Of a DNA stretch of 64,000 nt, positions 1 to 9,848 are shown one piece after another. Position numbers and translations under genes: made by a program. The DNA comes from Psychromonas sp. CNPT3 (GTDB lineage: Bacteria; Pseudomonadota; Gammaproteobacteria; Enterobacterales; Psychromonadaceae): positions 205,883-269,882 of the forward strand of contig NC_020802.1 of NCBI RefSeq assembly GCF_000153405.2, written 5' to 3'. The notes under the pieces were generated by a model. It saw nothing but the letters and a program-made list of their open reading frames with translations, ran no database searches and was not told where the DNA came from. The stretch's first letter is position 1; every line of letters begins with the position of its first letter.

Positions 1-84
1 ATCAAGTGTGACATTTAAGGTTTTAGCTTGTGCACTAAATGCGAGTAGAAAAAATAGAGATCCTGCTATGATGCTTTTTACCAT
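1..84 (-). CDS. cpaC: Flp/Tad pilus secretin (CpaC/RcpA), N-terminal fragment
   Basis: Only the first 28 codons are inside the window; the gene runs off the left edge. They encode a signal peptide (MVKSIIAG, a hydrophobic core, then an Ala-x-Ala site before KTLNV), as expected for an exported outer-membrane protein. The ATG lies inside the last codons of cpaB (ATGGTAA overlap), so the two are translationally coupled. In Tad loci the gene after cpaB is normally the secretin cpaC/rcpA. The assignment is inference from position plus signal peptide; no secretin domain can be seen here. Confidence 0.6.
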   Translation of the reverse strand, partial: MVKSIIAGSLFFLLAFSAQAKTLNVTLD

Positions 85-938
85 TGTTCGCCACTCACTG
101 TGTTTAAGACTTGTTTCTGTTTTGCTCTAAATTCAATTAAACCGATATCAGGCTGAACTTGTTTAATTTCAGGGAAAATATCGCCAATATCAACTTGTGT
201 GTTTGCTAATATACTATTATCACTGCTATTTCTAAGTAGCATTGATAGCGTGCCCAACTGATTAGCTAAAATAACCGTATTGGCCTGTGCGGGTAGCACC
301 TCTAAAGTGACCGCACTTTTTTCAGGGAGCATGCCTTTGTTTCTTTTTTTCTCTTCTTGGTAACGATCAATTTGTAGTGCATCGTTAAGGGCTAAAACGC
401 GTACATTTTGCACAATGGTTTTTACATATAAGCTACGCGTTTCATTGCCTGTCGAGCGTAATTCTTTTTCTTTAGAAGCAAGCAGTAATACATCGACATG
501 ATCCCCTGGGCGAATAAGACCCGAATTTGCGGTGATGTGATCAACGCCAACGGAGACAGCTCGGTATCCCGGGCGAAGTAGAACAGACAAGAACGCGCCA
601 TCTTCAAGAGTTAAGAAATCCGATTGACTCATAATATGGCCGGCCGGAAGATCGCCGGTCACAATACTTTTTTTATAAGCTTTATTGTTAAAGTCTATTT
701 TTTGAATGTAATCAATTTGCTCGGCTAAATCACTTTCAGGTACTTTTTTCCACGCAAAGATAGAGGCGCTATACAGGCGACCTGATTTTATTTCTTGAGA
801 ACTTACAAGAATAGTAAGTGTTTTATTTTCTTCTTTTATCAGCGCCGGCGCGGTAGGCGAAGACACACTCATAAATAGTCCCAAGAGACCGATGAGTGAA
901 ATAAAAACAGAAAAATACATTAAACGTTTTGCTGTCAT
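78..938 (-). CDS. cpaB: Flp pilus assembly protein CpaB/RcpC
   Basis: 286 aa. One N-terminal membrane anchor (about residues 5-25) is followed by a periplasmic SAF-type region. Visible family features are the LPAGHIMSQSDF segment and the following RPGYRAVSVGVD and GLIRPGDHVDVLL segments typical of CpaB/RcpC. In Tad systems this periplasmic protein works with the secretin at the outer membrane. It lies between the pilin gene flp (upstream, 60 bp gap) and the secretin start (overlapping), the usual Tad order. No prepilin peptidase gene (cpaA/tadV) lies between flp and cpaB here, so it must be elsewhere if the system is complete. Confidence 0.88.
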   Translation of the reverse strand: MTAKRLMYFSVFISLIGLLGLFMSVSSPTAPALIKEENKTLTILVSSQEIKSGRLYSASIFAWKKVPESDLAEQIDYIQKIDFNNKAYKKSIVTGDLPAGHIMSQSDFLTLEDGAFLSVLLRPGYRAVSVGVDHITANSGLIRPGDHVDVLLLASKEKELRSTGNETRSLYVKTIVQNVRVLALNDALQIDRYQEEKKRNKGMLPEKSAVTLEVLPAQANTVILANQLGTLSMLLRNSSDNSILANTQVDIGDIFPEIKQVQPDIGLIEFRAKQKQVLNTVSGEQW

Positions 939-998
939 GATTAAATTTTCTTTTTTGCGTAAACAATAAGGCTCATACGTGAGTAATGAGAGTGTTTT

Positions 999-1187
999 TT
1001 ATTTTTCTTGAATGCTTTCAAGTTTGGTGACGACACTTTCAAAGGTACCGTTGATAGCCTGTGTTAATGAGCCGTCTTCACCTAAAAAGTTAAACATTAC
1101 AATCGACATAGCGGCGGCTAAAATAGCGTACTCAATGGCAGCAGCACCACGTTGTTTACTTTTGTTATTTATTTTTTTATTGTTCAT
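999..1187 (-). CDS. flp: Flp-family type IVb pilin
   Basis: 62 aa prepilin. A short basic leader ends at Gly14, followed by AAAIEYAILAAAMS, so the mature protein has Glu at +5 and Tyr at +6, the diagnostic Flp motif cut by TadV/CpaA-type prepilin peptidase. A single hydrophobic helix and a short C-terminal tail follow, which is normal for the family. An AGGA ribosome binding site lies just before the ATG. It is the first gene of the leftward Tad locus and the expected major pilus subunit. Confidence 0.93.
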   Translation of the reverse strand: MNNKKINNKSKQRGAAAIEYAILAAAMSIVMFNFLGEDGSLTQAINGTFESVVTKLESIQEK

Positions 1188-1222
1188 TTTTATTCCTAAA
1201 GTAATTTCGTAAATAAAACGGT

Positions 1223-1258
1223 TAAGCAGCGTATCTGTTTAGACAGATACGCTGCTTA
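1223..1258 (-). terminator. Perfect 16-bp stem-loop after the repeat lipoprotein gene
   Basis: Perfect inverted repeat, arms 1223-1238 and 1243-1258, TTAG loop. It lies 18 bp past the stop of the leftward lipoprotein gene and before flp. On the minus strand the stem is followed by a modest T-rich stretch (GTTTTATTT), so it probably ends the lipoprotein transcript and insulates flp. The U-tract is weaker than in a textbook terminator. Confidence 0.6.
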
Positions 1259-1276
1259 GTTGTCATTAAAGGTATT

Positions 1277-4200
1277 TTAATTGTTGTTTGCTGGGGCTAC
1301 CCAAGTAGCAATAAGACTTGCAGTAGAAAAGGAATAACCCGTTGCAACTTTTCCTTCACTCACTTTGACAAAAGAAAGTTGGTTATTTTCCATCATGCTT
1401 GCCCAATAACGATTACGTGTCTTTGAAATGACGTTATACATCGCAAATTTTGGGATAAAGGTTAAATCTTTACTAAATCGCGCAGCTAATTCGGTGACGG
1501 AAAGTAGCTTCCAATCTGAAATGCCACAGGCAGATTTTTGTAATTCAGAGGCGATCCCCGTTTTACTATAAACCGATTTTTTAGTCCAAAAGCGTGCATT
1601 TCCTTTACCATCTGGGCCATATTCTGCGAAGCAAGTCGGGCGAGTAGATCTCCAACCTCCCATTTTTAGGCTTGAATATTGAGCATCCTTACTTAGGAGA
1701 TAAGGGGCTTTATCCCAATCACTGATCGGAACAAGGCGGATCACTAAGAATGACCCCGACGCACTATTAGCCCACATGACTTTTCCCGGGCTATTGTTTT
1801 TTCCGTCGATAGCATTCGCCTTAACGCGAATACCGACATTACCTTTGGCGTAGGCTTGTGTACCAATATGTTGCGGATTACTAATCGCCGTTGTCCAAGT
1901 GGTGCCTTTATCATTGGTAAATTCATAATAAGTAGGATATTGATAATTGGCGCCCGTTGTACTGTCGACAACAAAAGACCATTTTAAACCATTGGTTTTT
2001 ACTTCGTCCTTGTATCTCGTTTTATCGTGATTAACAATTATTAAGTTTTGTGGCGCATCAGGACCTAGCTCTGCCATAAAAGCATCATGATTTTCTAAGA
2101 TAAATCCTGCTGGCATACCATTTTTAACATTGGCTTTGACGCGCACCTGTACGCGACCAATACTTAACTCCACTTCACTAACATGCAAAGGTTTTACACT
2201 TAAGGTTTTCCACGTTTGTCCTGCATTAAGTGAGTATTCATAATCACTTACGTTGTAAAAAGAAGCAACGTTCGTCCAATTAAATGTATTGTTTTTATCA
2301 TCAACAAGGCCGTCTGATGGGGCGTCTGCTTGCAATGGCTTAGGATTAAAGTAGTTTGTATTGCTTAGGCTTTCACTCGGCGCACGTCCCGTTAATAGGT
2401 CGCCTTTAACACGCACATTAATATCACCAGGAGCATAACTTTCATCTGCGATCAGTGCATAGGGATTTTTGTCAACACCTGTCCATGTACCATTTGCAAT
2501 GAGAACTTCATAATCACTGGCGTTTTTAAAGCCGGGTGTCCATTGCCATGAAAAAGTATCCGCATTGTCGTCACTGATAGGGAAAGTCGGGGCATCTGGC
2601 GTACTTGGCGTTATGCTATATTTTGCACTTGAACATAAAGGCTCGCCCACGGGGTTATGATTTTGTATGTTTGCTCTAACGCGTACACAAATTGCGCCGG
2701 GCGCATAGTCTACATCACTGATGAAAAGGGGTTTTTCATTGACATTTTGCCATGTTTTACCCGAATCAACAGAGTACTCATGGGCATTTTTCTGTGTATA
2801 AGGACTTAACATCGTCCAGTCAAAGCTATTGAGCGCATCGTTAACAATACTATTTTCAGGCGCTTTAGGTTTATTTGCTTGTTTATTAAAAGCAAAACTT
2901 AACGTGCCAATATCGCCGGCTTTACGCGCGTTATTGATGTTTTTCTGTACACGAATACTAATACTGTTAGATGCATACGTATTGTTGCCCACAGAATAAG
3001 GCTTAATGGTAAGCGCTTTCCAAGTACCCTTTATATGAATTTCATAATCAGATGGGCTGTTAAAGCCTTGAATATAATCCCAATCGACTAAATCTGTTGT
3101 GTCATTACCCGTTAAAGTAGGTGCACTAGGCGTTTGTGGTGTTTGCGTCATCGCTACAGTAGAAAGAGTGCTGAAACCGGCTGACAAATTACTATACGCG
3201 GGCGGTTTAACGCGAATTTGTAGTTCTCCTACGCTTAAATCAAGATCTGCGAGTGTTTGGGGTTTCTGTTGAACATCTTGCCAAATATTGCCACCATCAA
3301 AAGAATATTCATAAGCATCAAAGTGGCTATAAGTCGCTACATTTGTCCAATCGAAGCTATTATTTGCGTCATTAACGGTTAATGAACTGGGCGCTGCAGG
3401 CCTTGCGCTATAAGTGAAGTGTTGCGTAGAGAGTGCAATTTTACCGGCATTTGTGTGCAAGTGTAAAGTGCGTAAACGCAATTGTACTACGCCAGGAGCA
3501 AGTGCCACATTACCAACTAATAAGGGTTTAGTGGTCGCCTTTTTCCACGTATTACCGCTATCTAAGGAATACTCATATTGATCAACCTGTTTAAAGTAAC
3601 CAACCCATGCCCAATCTAAGGTGTTTGATGCATCATCCTCGCTGATAATACTTGGTTTTGGTCGTTGTATCTGCACTTTGCCATTGATTATCTCGATTTC
3701 ATCGGCTTTGACGACCAAGGCTTGCTGACTCTGTTCGCTGATTGCGTCTAGGCTCGCTGCAACATTATTGCCAGATAATTTATCCGTTTTAGTTTTGAGC
3801 GCACTAATATCTAAGAAGGCCAATTTACTCTGCACGCCGACGCGCGAATTTACACGAGCAACGCCATTATCGACTGATTTTTGAGTGCTCTTTTGTATGA
3901 TTTGGGTAAGGCCTTGCGCCAACACATGCATTTTTTTATATTTATCTTTTTTACTTGCCACGTAATCGGCGTCAAAGTCATCTGCATTTAAGTTTAGTTG
4001 TTGTGCTAATTCGTTTTTTGCTTGTTTAAAATCAATACCTTGTTGCTGTGATATGGCATGAATAAGTGTGCTATATGGGCTGACAATATTCGCATTATTA
4101 GCGGGTGCAGAAAAAACATAAGCTTTTTCAATGGCATCGCTCGGCGCGTCCATATCAAAAGTGGTGCCTGGGATCGCTTCTACAATTAAGGTGTGCTGAC

Positions 4201-4483
4201 TGCGGTCAATATCCTTGTCAATATTGAGGCTATAACGTCCAAATTCATCCGTAAATGAGATCGGGCCATCTTCTTCAGTACAAGTGAGATCGTTATTGAT
4301 ATCGAGACAAACTTTGGCTTGGTTTAAATAACCATCCATTGCTGTGCCAGAAATACTATTTTTAGCATTTGAAATTGTTTGAATATTGTCTGTGGAGGCT
4401 AAATTTTCTCCTGAGCCTGAATCGTTGCAGGCAATTAAAAAAGTGCTAGAGCAGAGGAACAACATCTGAGAGATCCATCTCAT
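1277..4483 (-). CDS. Large outer lipoprotein with seven fibronectin-like repeats
   Basis: 1068 aa. The N-terminus is a lipoprotein signal (FLIAC lipobox), then a Ser/Gly/Asn-rich linker. Residues about 45-270 form a module starting with a DxNxD-type segment (CLDINNDLTC) resembling a calcium loop, also found in divergent form in the neighbouring lipoprotein. About residues 285-905 hold seven tandem units of about 90 residues, each recognisable by N/SFDW, YEYSxDxGxTW, KPL and VxVRVKA signatures. They look like fibronectin type III or similar beta-sandwich repeats. The last 150 residues (DWKLLSVTELAARF, YWAS) resemble the DUF1566/Lcl C-terminal domain. Function unknown; a surface or adhesive role is inferred. 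Codon use matches the neighbours. Confidence 0.8.
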   Translation of the reverse strand: MRWISQMLFLCSSTFLIACNDSGSGENLASTDNIQTISNAKNSISGTAMDGYLNQAKVCLDINNDLTCTEEDGPISFTDEFGRYSLNIDKDIDRSQHTLIVEAIPGTTFDMDAPSDAIEKAYVFSAPANNANIVSPYSTLIHAISQQQGIDFKQAKNELAQQLNLNADDFDADYVASKKDKYKKMHVLAQGLTQIIQKSTQKSVDNGVARVNSRVGVQSKLAFLDISALKTKTDKLSGNNVAASLDAISEQSQQALVVKADEIEIINGKVQIQRPKPSIISEDDASNTLDWAWVGYFKQVDQYEYSLDSGNTWKKATTKPLLVGNVALAPGVVQLRLRTLHLHTNAGKIALSTQHFTYSARPAAPSSLTVNDANNSFDWTNVATYSHFDAYEYSFDGGNIWQDVQQKPQTLADLDLSVGELQIRVKPPAYSNLSAGFSTLSTVAMTQTPQTPSAPTLTGNDTTDLVDWDYIQGFNSPSDYEIHIKGTWKALTIKPYSVGNNTYASNSISIRVQKNINNARKAGDIGTLSFAFNKQANKPKAPENSIVNDALNSFDWTMLSPYTQKNAHEYSVDSGKTWQNVNEKPLFISDVDYAPGAICVRVRANIQNHNPVGEPLCSSAKYSITPSTPDAPTFPISDDNADTFSWQWTPGFKNASDYEVLIANGTWTGVDKNPYALIADESYAPGDINVRVKGDLLTGRAPSESLSNTNYFNPKPLQADAPSDGLVDDKNNTFNWTNVASFYNVSDYEYSLNAGQTWKTLSVKPLHVSEVELSIGRVQVRVKANVKNGMPAGFILENHDAFMAELGPDAPQNLIIVNHDKTRYKDEVKTNGLKWSFVVDSTTGANYQYPTYYEFTNDKGTTWTTAISNPQHIGTQAYAKGNVGIRVKANAIDGKNNSPGKVMWANSASGSFLVIRLVPISDWDKAPYLLSKDAQYSSLKMGGWRSTRPTCFAEYGPDGKGNARFWTKKSVYSKTGIASELQKSACGISDWKLLSVTELAARFSKDLTFIPKFAMYNVISKTRNRYWASMMENNQLSFVKVSEGKVATGYSFSTASLIATWVAPANNN

Positions 4484-4672
4484 TATAAAATATCCTTACT
4501 ATCAATATCAGGCGCCATGTTAAAGGCTCGTTAAAAAAGATTGCACATACTAATCAAAACGATATTAATTATCAATAGCATTCGCATGTTTATTTTGATA
4601 CTTTAGCGGCTTCGGTTGATAGTGGGCACTTCAAAAAAGTAATTTTTAACGTGTTGTGTTAGTGAAATGTAA

Positions 4673-6847
4673 ATGGGTGAAGTGGAAAATATGAAAGATG
4701 GATCTTTAAAATTAACAAAAATCGCGCTATTTATCGCCAGTAGCTTTGTTGTAGTGGGCTGTCAAAATGATCAAGATAGCAACACGATACCGACACAAGC
4801 CCATTATGCTTATCGCGATATGATGATATGCCAAGACACTAACTTAAATGCAGTATGTGATAATTCTGAAGTAAAAAAATCAAGTATATATGGCTTTCCT
4901 TTTAGCATGAGAGGGCCTTTTTTACTGGACTCGTCAGAGTATTTTCTTACGGCATCAGGGCAATCTGAAGTTATTAGCCCATTTACGACGTTAATTCAAA
5001 ATGAAGTGCTTTTTAATCCTTTGGTAGCGGGTGACCCGGCGAAAGCGAAGGCGTACTTAAATACTGTTTTTGGTGAAAAATATCAATTAGATTTTACCGC
5101 GTTAAATAGCCGTGAAGGGCCACAAAATGAGACGAACTTATTGTTAGCCTCTTTTAAGCATGCTTTATCGTTACAGGGTGATTCTAAATACCTTAAAATA
5201 GCAACAGCGATAGACAAAATGGTTTATGCACAGAGCTTTGATATCACAGAGATATTGACTCAAAACGATATCGATCAACGCTTGTTGTTTTTAAATAAGC
5301 AATATTTATTGCAGGGCTCATTTCCGGTAACAGAGTTAAAATCACTGCGCTCATTATCTATCGATGTGAAGACAAGACAATTATTAAGCTTATCGACAGA
5401 GGGGGAGTTATTTGCCATGAACTTAAATAATGGATCTTACACTTCGTTTAGTCCTGCGTCTAAGTCTCTTTCGGTCGCAACCTCACGAGATCACGATGAT
5501 GATCACGATGATGATCACGATGATGATCACGATGATGATCACGATGATGATCACGATGATGATCACGATGATGATCACGATGATGATCATCACCATGATA
5601 AATATGATGATGCTGACGATGCTTGGGACAGTTGGTACGATAATTTTATGAATTATTATAATAATGGCAACAGTAATGTGTCTAATTCGTCGGCGCGCTT
5701 AGTGTTTGCCACCCAAGGCGAAAAAAATGATCTGTCTTATTTAGTTTATCAAGAGCCGAATATGCTAAATGCAAGCCTTGATTCTGATTGTAAAAGCAGT
5801 GGAAATAATGGTGTGTTTATTACCGCCACGGGCACTAAATTAATGACCTCTACACGTGATATTGAGATTGACAGTAGAGGGGGCGCTTCGGGCTCTGATA
5901 TTGTTAATAAACGCCCTCGTTTACCAAAACCACCCGTCATTGATACGAGTGCGATGTTGGCATCGAAGGCTGCTTGCCGTAATGATAATATTGGCTGGGT
6001 GGTTAGCGATTTTAAAAATAAAAATATCATTGCGGTGTTTAATAATGGGGTGAATACACTGCGACTATTAGACAGTAATACATTAAAAAATAAACAATAT
6101 GTGTACGCGTTAAATAGCCCCGCTAAAGATCTGAAAGTGAATCATCAGGGAACAAAACTGCTGGTATTACAGGAAAATGGCAAAGCACTCATACTTAAAA
6201 GTAAAACCTTACAATATGTTAAAGAGTTGCCGAAAGACAATATAAAAGCGGCTGTTTTTGTACTTGAAGATACGGAAATATTAATTAGTCAGGCAACCAA
6301 TATGCTTTCATGGCTAGGTGTACAGAGTAATAATGTGCTTAAAACGTTGCAATTAGAGGGGGATATCTCGTTTATTTCCTCGCAAGGAGAGGCAAAGTAC
6401 AGCGCCGTATTGACCAGCAAACGTTTATACCTTATTAATAATATTAAACATTCTATCGAGCAGTCAATATCATATAGCGCAACGGATATTTACGGCATGA
6501 GCATGCTAAATGATAAAATTATTATTGTGCGCAAAGGCCATGTTGATCATGTGCAATTTAATGATTGGGTAGGCTCAAAATTACAAATGGCGAAGAAAAT
6601 TTTAAGCAGAGAGTTACTTGATACCTGGCTGAAAAAAAGAGGCGGAGCGCTTATTTCGACGACACTTGGGGCGATACTTCGCACTACGCAGGATAATATT
6701 CTGTTTAGTGAGCAATTTGAAAACATCGATATCCAATGGTCGCCAAGTTCGGCGCAAAGTAGTGCAGAGGTCACTGGGGTCACATTATCGGGTTATTATC
6801 GAACTAAGAGTATTAAACTGTTTAAATCGTTACCGAAATCTGGATAA
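4673..6847 (+). CDS. Propeller-like lipoprotein with an Asp/His tract
   Basis: 724 aa as drawn; the real start may be the in-frame ATG at 4691 (MKDGSLKL), which has a better-placed AGTGGA. The signal ends in a VVGC lipobox. The first 190 residues repeat the module seen in the divergent neighbour (CQDTNLNAVCDNSEV, then an ISPFTTL segment). A short beta-strand region (SLRSLSIDVKTRQLLSLS) is interrupted by a pure Asp/His tract at about residues 273-310. The remainder consists of repeated strands of the type seen in beta-propellers. Function unknown. The Asp/His tract would bind divalent metals (inference). It is transcribed away from the fibronectin-repeat lipoprotein across a shared 189-bp promoter region. 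Confidence 0.78.
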   Translation: MGEVENMKDGSLKLTKIALFIASSFVVVGCQNDQDSNTIPTQAHYAYRDMMICQDTNLNAVCDNSEVKKSSIYGFPFSMRGPFLLDSSEYFLTASGQSEVISPFTTLIQNEVLFNPLVAGDPAKAKAYLNTVFGEKYQLDFTALNSREGPQNETNLLLASFKHALSLQGDSKYLKIATAIDKMVYAQSFDITEILTQNDIDQRLLFLNKQYLLQGSFPVTELKSLRSLSIDVKTRQLLSLSTEGELFAMNLNNGSYTSFSPASKSLSVATSRDHDDDHDDDHDDDHDDDHDDDHDDDHDDDHDDDHHHDKYDDADDAWDSWYDNFMNYYNNGNSNVSNSSARLVFATQGEKNDLSYLVYQEPNMLNASLDSDCKSSGNNGVFITATGTKLMTSTRDIEIDSRGGASGSDIVNKRPRLPKPPVIDTSAMLASKAACRNDNIGWVVSDFKNKNIIAVFNNGVNTLRLLDSNTLKNKQYVYALNSPAKDLKVNHQGTKLLVLQENGKALILKSKTLQYVKELPKDNIKAAVFVLEDTEILISQATNMLSWLGVQSNNVLKTLQLEGDISFISSQGEAKYSAVLTSKRLYLINNIKHSIEQSISYSATDIYGMSMLNDKIIIVRKGHVDHVQFNDWVGSKLQMAKKILSRELLDTWLKKRGGALISTTLGAILRTTQDNILFSEQFENIDIQWSPSSAQSSAEVTGVTLSGYYRTKSIKLFKSLPKSG
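5489..5584 (+). repeat. Eight perfect 12-bp tandem repeats encoding (DHDD)8
   Basis: The unit GATCACGATGAT occurs eight times without a mismatch and then decays into GATCATCACCATGATAA. Because 12 is a multiple of three, changes in copy number keep the reading frame. Each unit contains one GATC (Dam) site. Perfect identity suggests recent slippage expansion. Confidence 0.97.
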
Positions 6848-6979
6848 AATATGCTTTGTTTACAGATGAATAAGAACTCTAAAGATTTATATCTTATTGT
6901 TTGAGATTGATGTTATATCGCATGTCTGTTTATTTTCTTATGCTAAGATGCTAATAGATTATTTAATAAGGTGTTTTTA

Positions 6980-7813
6980 GTGTCTTTGTCTCTTCGTTTA
7001 GAAAAATTGTCGACGCCCATGCTTCTACTAGGAGAGGTATTCGTTGCTTATCAGTTAGCGTTACTGACTTGGTTTTTACTGAGCTCAGTGCCGCCATCTG
7101 CAGTTTGGGATGCCCCTGTTGCAACGCAACAGACAAATCAACAAATAAAAACGCAAAAATTACAATCTGCGTTTCTTTTCGGACAACAAGAGATCCTCCC
7201 CGTCAAAGTTATCAGTAAAGCGCGCACGACACATGCGCCTAAGACCACCTTAAAATTAACGTTAGTGGGGGTTGTTGCTGCTTCCGATCCTGAGTATTCC
7301 AGCGCAATTATTTCTTATCAAGGACGCCAAGATAGTTTTTTTATTGACTCAAAAATTGCCAATAATCAAGCTAGCCTTATTGAAATATACAGCGACCGAG
7401 TTATTTTAAATGTACAAGGTAGTCGCCAAACATTGATGCTCGATGGGGCTGATGAGGAATTTGATAATAGGCCCTTGGCAAAAAACACACCATCTGCGCG
7501 ACTCAACACACTTAATATCGATAAAAAGAGGCTGCTGAGCAATCCTCGCGCTATATTTGACTATATTAATATTTCTCCTCTGAAAAAATCAGGACGCTTG
7601 CAAGGTTATCGACTGAGTCCTGGCCGCAATCCGACATTATTTAATAGTGTGGGCTTACAAGCAGGGGATATCGCGGTGCAATTAAATGGTGTGGATCTCA
7701 CTGATAGGCAGCAAGCATTAACATTAATGAAGCGTTTTTCGCAGATGACAGAAATAAATTTAAGCGTTATGCGACAAGGACAGTTGTATGAAATCGATTT
7801 CGCGATCCCTTAA
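6980..7813 (+). CDS. gspC: Type II secretion inner-membrane protein GspC
   Basis: 277 aa. I chose the GTG at 6980 because AAGG at 6968-6971 is correctly spaced for it; an in-frame GTG at 6971 would overlap that site. There is an N-terminal membrane helix (about 15-40). The HR domain follows (LKLTLVGVVAASDPEYSSAII), and the C-terminus is a PDZ-like domain (GYRLSPGRNPTLFNSVGLQAGDIAVQLNG is split here only for reference to residues about 195-225). GspC links the GspD secretin to the inner-membrane platform. First gene of a compact gspC-N operon, 58 bp before gspD. Confidence 0.93.
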   Translation: MSLSLRLEKLSTPMLLLGEVFVAYQLALLTWFLLSSVPPSAVWDAPVATQQTNQQIKTQKLQSAFLFGQQEILPVKVISKARTTHAPKTTLKLTLVGVVAASDPEYSSAIISYQGRQDSFFIDSKIANNQASLIEIYSDRVILNVQGSRQTLMLDGADEEFDNRPLAKNTPSARLNTLNIDKKRLLSNPRAIFDYINISPLKKSGRLQGYRLSPGRNPTLFNSVGLQAGDIAVQLNGVDLTDRQQALTLMKRFSQMTEINLSVMRQGQLYEIDFAIP

Positions 7814-7871
7814 TAAAAAGAGAATAAAGATGTTTAAAATGACAATGTTCATTATATGGAGTTTGGGATAA

Positions 7872-9848
7872 ATGAAGTCTTTAATAAGTAAATTTAAGGT
7901 ATTAAGTGTTGCCTTATCTTGTTTAATCGCGTCGAGTGCATTGGCGACAGAATACTCAGCAAGTTTTAAAAATGCAGATATTAATGAATTTATAAATATC
8001 GTGGGTAAAAATCTGCATAAAACGATCATATTAGATCCCGCTATCCGAGGGAAAATTAATGTACGTAGTTATGATTTACTTAATGAGAAGCAATACTATC
8101 AATTCTTTTTAAACGTATTAGAAGTCTATGGTTTTGCTATCGTTGAAATGGATGATCATATTATTAAAGTTATCCGCGCTAAAGATGCAAAAGTATCGGC
8201 TATTCCTGTCGTTGATGATGGCAAGTTTTATCATGGCGATGAAATGGTCACGCGTGTTGTGCCAGTTATGAATGTCTCTGTGCGCGAGTTAGCGCCACTA
8301 CTGCGCCAACTTAACGATAATGCAGGTGGCGGTAATGTTGTACATTATGGGCCCTCTAACGTATTAATGATCACTGGCCGTGCGGCGGTTGTGAACCGTT
8401 TAGTTAAAATCGTACATCGCGTGGATAAAGCCGGCGATCACGAAGTTGATATTCTTAAATTAGAATACGCAAGTGCACTAGAGATGGTTAAAATCATCAC
8501 GGCTATCCAAGCGCCGAGTAAAGGCTCTCAAAGTAGTGTGCCCAGTATTTTACGACCGCGTCTGGTTGCCGATGAGCGTACCAACTCTATTATTATTAGT
8601 GGTGAGCCTAAAACGCGTGCGCGTATTATAAAATTAGTGAAATCGTTAGATAATGAGCTTCAGAGCAATGGTAATACTCGCGTGTTTTATCTTAAATATG
8701 CAAACGCCAAGGAAGTTGCGGATGTTTTAAAAGGCGTGAGCGAAGGCATATCAAATATTGCGTCGAAAACGGGCACTAAGTCCAACTCCAAAAGCCTAAG
8801 TATAGAATCTCATGAAGGCACTAACGCGTTAATTGTTTCGGCGCAGCCAGCCTTAATGGCGTCACTAAGCAGTGTTATCCGAAAATTAGATATTCGCCGC
8901 GCTCAGGTGTTAGTAGAAGCCATTATTGTTGAAATTTCAGAAGGTAACGGCATTAACTTAAGCGTGCAATTTGCAACCTCAGCCGGTGGTTCTCAATTTC
9001 ACGGTAATGGGGCGACGACAGGAGATGCTATTAATGGGGCTTACCAAATTCGCCATGATGGCGATTTAAGTGATGTGAGCTCTGCAATTAGTAAAATAGC
9101 GGGTGGGGTAGTCGGGTATCTGGGCTCTAATTGGGGGGTCATGTTACAGGCGCTTAGTAGTTCGACGGGCTCTAACATATTAGCGACACCGAGTATCATG
9201 ACCTTAGATAATCAAGAAGCAAGTTTTCTGGTGGGGGATGAAGTCCCCGTGTTAACCGGATCAACCTCGAGTGATGATAATGACAATCCATTTCAAACCA
9301 TTGAACGTAAAGAGATTGGCGTAAAATTAAATGTCACCCCACAAATTAATGAAGGTGATTCCGTGCAATTGGTGATTGAGCAAGAAGTCTCTTCCATTAA
9401 AGACAGTACCAATACAGTGGATGTTGTTTTCTCTACGCGATCAGTGAAAACCACGGTGCTCGTAAAATCGGGACAAACGATTGTTATCGGGGGCTTAATC
9501 GATGAGAAAGTCATTGAGTCGGTAGATAAGATACCTTTGCTTGGTGATATCCCTTGGTTGGGTAATTTGTTTAAATCAACGCGTAATACTACGGAAAAGC
9601 GTAATTTAATGATTTTTTTACGCGCCACTATTATTCGTGATGATGTCACCATGAATGAATTAAGTATGCGTAAATACTCGATGATCCGAGATATGCAGAA
9701 AAAACAACGCGAAATTGGCATTAACTTAATGCCAAATAGTGAGAGCCCTCTATTGCCGGAATGGGGTAAAACACAAGAAATTGATGCGGATACCTTTTTA
9801 AAGCAACGCGCGTTATTAAAGCAGGATCTTAATAATGCCAAGCACTGA
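7872..9848 (+). CDS. gspD: Type II secretion outer-membrane secretin GspD
   Basis: 658 aa with a cleavable signal peptide (ASSALA). The N0 domain follows ([18 protein letters not shown]), then three N1-N3 repeats (for example [15 protein letters not shown] and [14 protein letters not shown]), and the C-terminal secretin core ([42 protein letters not shown]). It forms the outer-membrane channel through which folded proteins leave. The last 14 bases overlap the gspE start. No pilotin gene (gspS) is seen nearby. Confidence 0.97.
   Translation: MKSLISKFKVLSVALSCLIASSALATEYSASFKNADINEFINIVGKNLHKTIILDPAIRGKINVRSYDLLNEKQYYQFFLNVLEVYGFAIVEMDDHIIKVIRAKDAKVSAIPVVDDGKFYHGDEMVTRVVPVMNVSVRELAPLLRQLNDNAGGGNVVHYGPSNVLMITGRAAVVNRLVKIVHRVDKAGDHEVDILKLEYASALEMVKIITAIQAPSKGSQSSVPSILRPRLVADERTNSIIISGEPKTRARIIKLVKSLDNELQSNGNTRVFYLKYANAKEVADVLKGVSEGISNIASKTGTKSNSKSLSIESHEGTNALIVSAQPALMASLSSVIRKLDIRRAQVLVEAIIVEISEGNGINLSVQFATSAGGSQFHGNGATTGDAINGAYQIRHDGDLSDVSSAISKIAGGVVGYLGSNWGVMLQALSSSTGSNILATPSIMTLDNQEASFLVGDEVPVLTGSTSSDDNDNPFQTIERKEIGVKLNVTPQINEGDSVQLVIEQEVSSIKDSTNTVDVVFSTRSVKTTVLVKSGQTIVIGGLIDEKVIESVDKIPLLGDIPWLGNLFKSTRNTTEKRNLMIFLRATIIRDDVTMNELSMRKYSMIRDMQKKQREIGINLMPNSESPLLPEWGKTQEIDADTFLKQRALLKQDLNNAKH

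Noticed and set aside
5489-5584. Possible CRISPR-like array
   Set aside because: Units are 12 bp, contiguous, without spacers, and in frame inside a gene.
5430-5651. 73-codon frame rich in Met-Ile-Thr overlapping the Asp/His tract
   Set aside because: It is only the second frame of the 12-bp repeat inside the lipoprotein gene.
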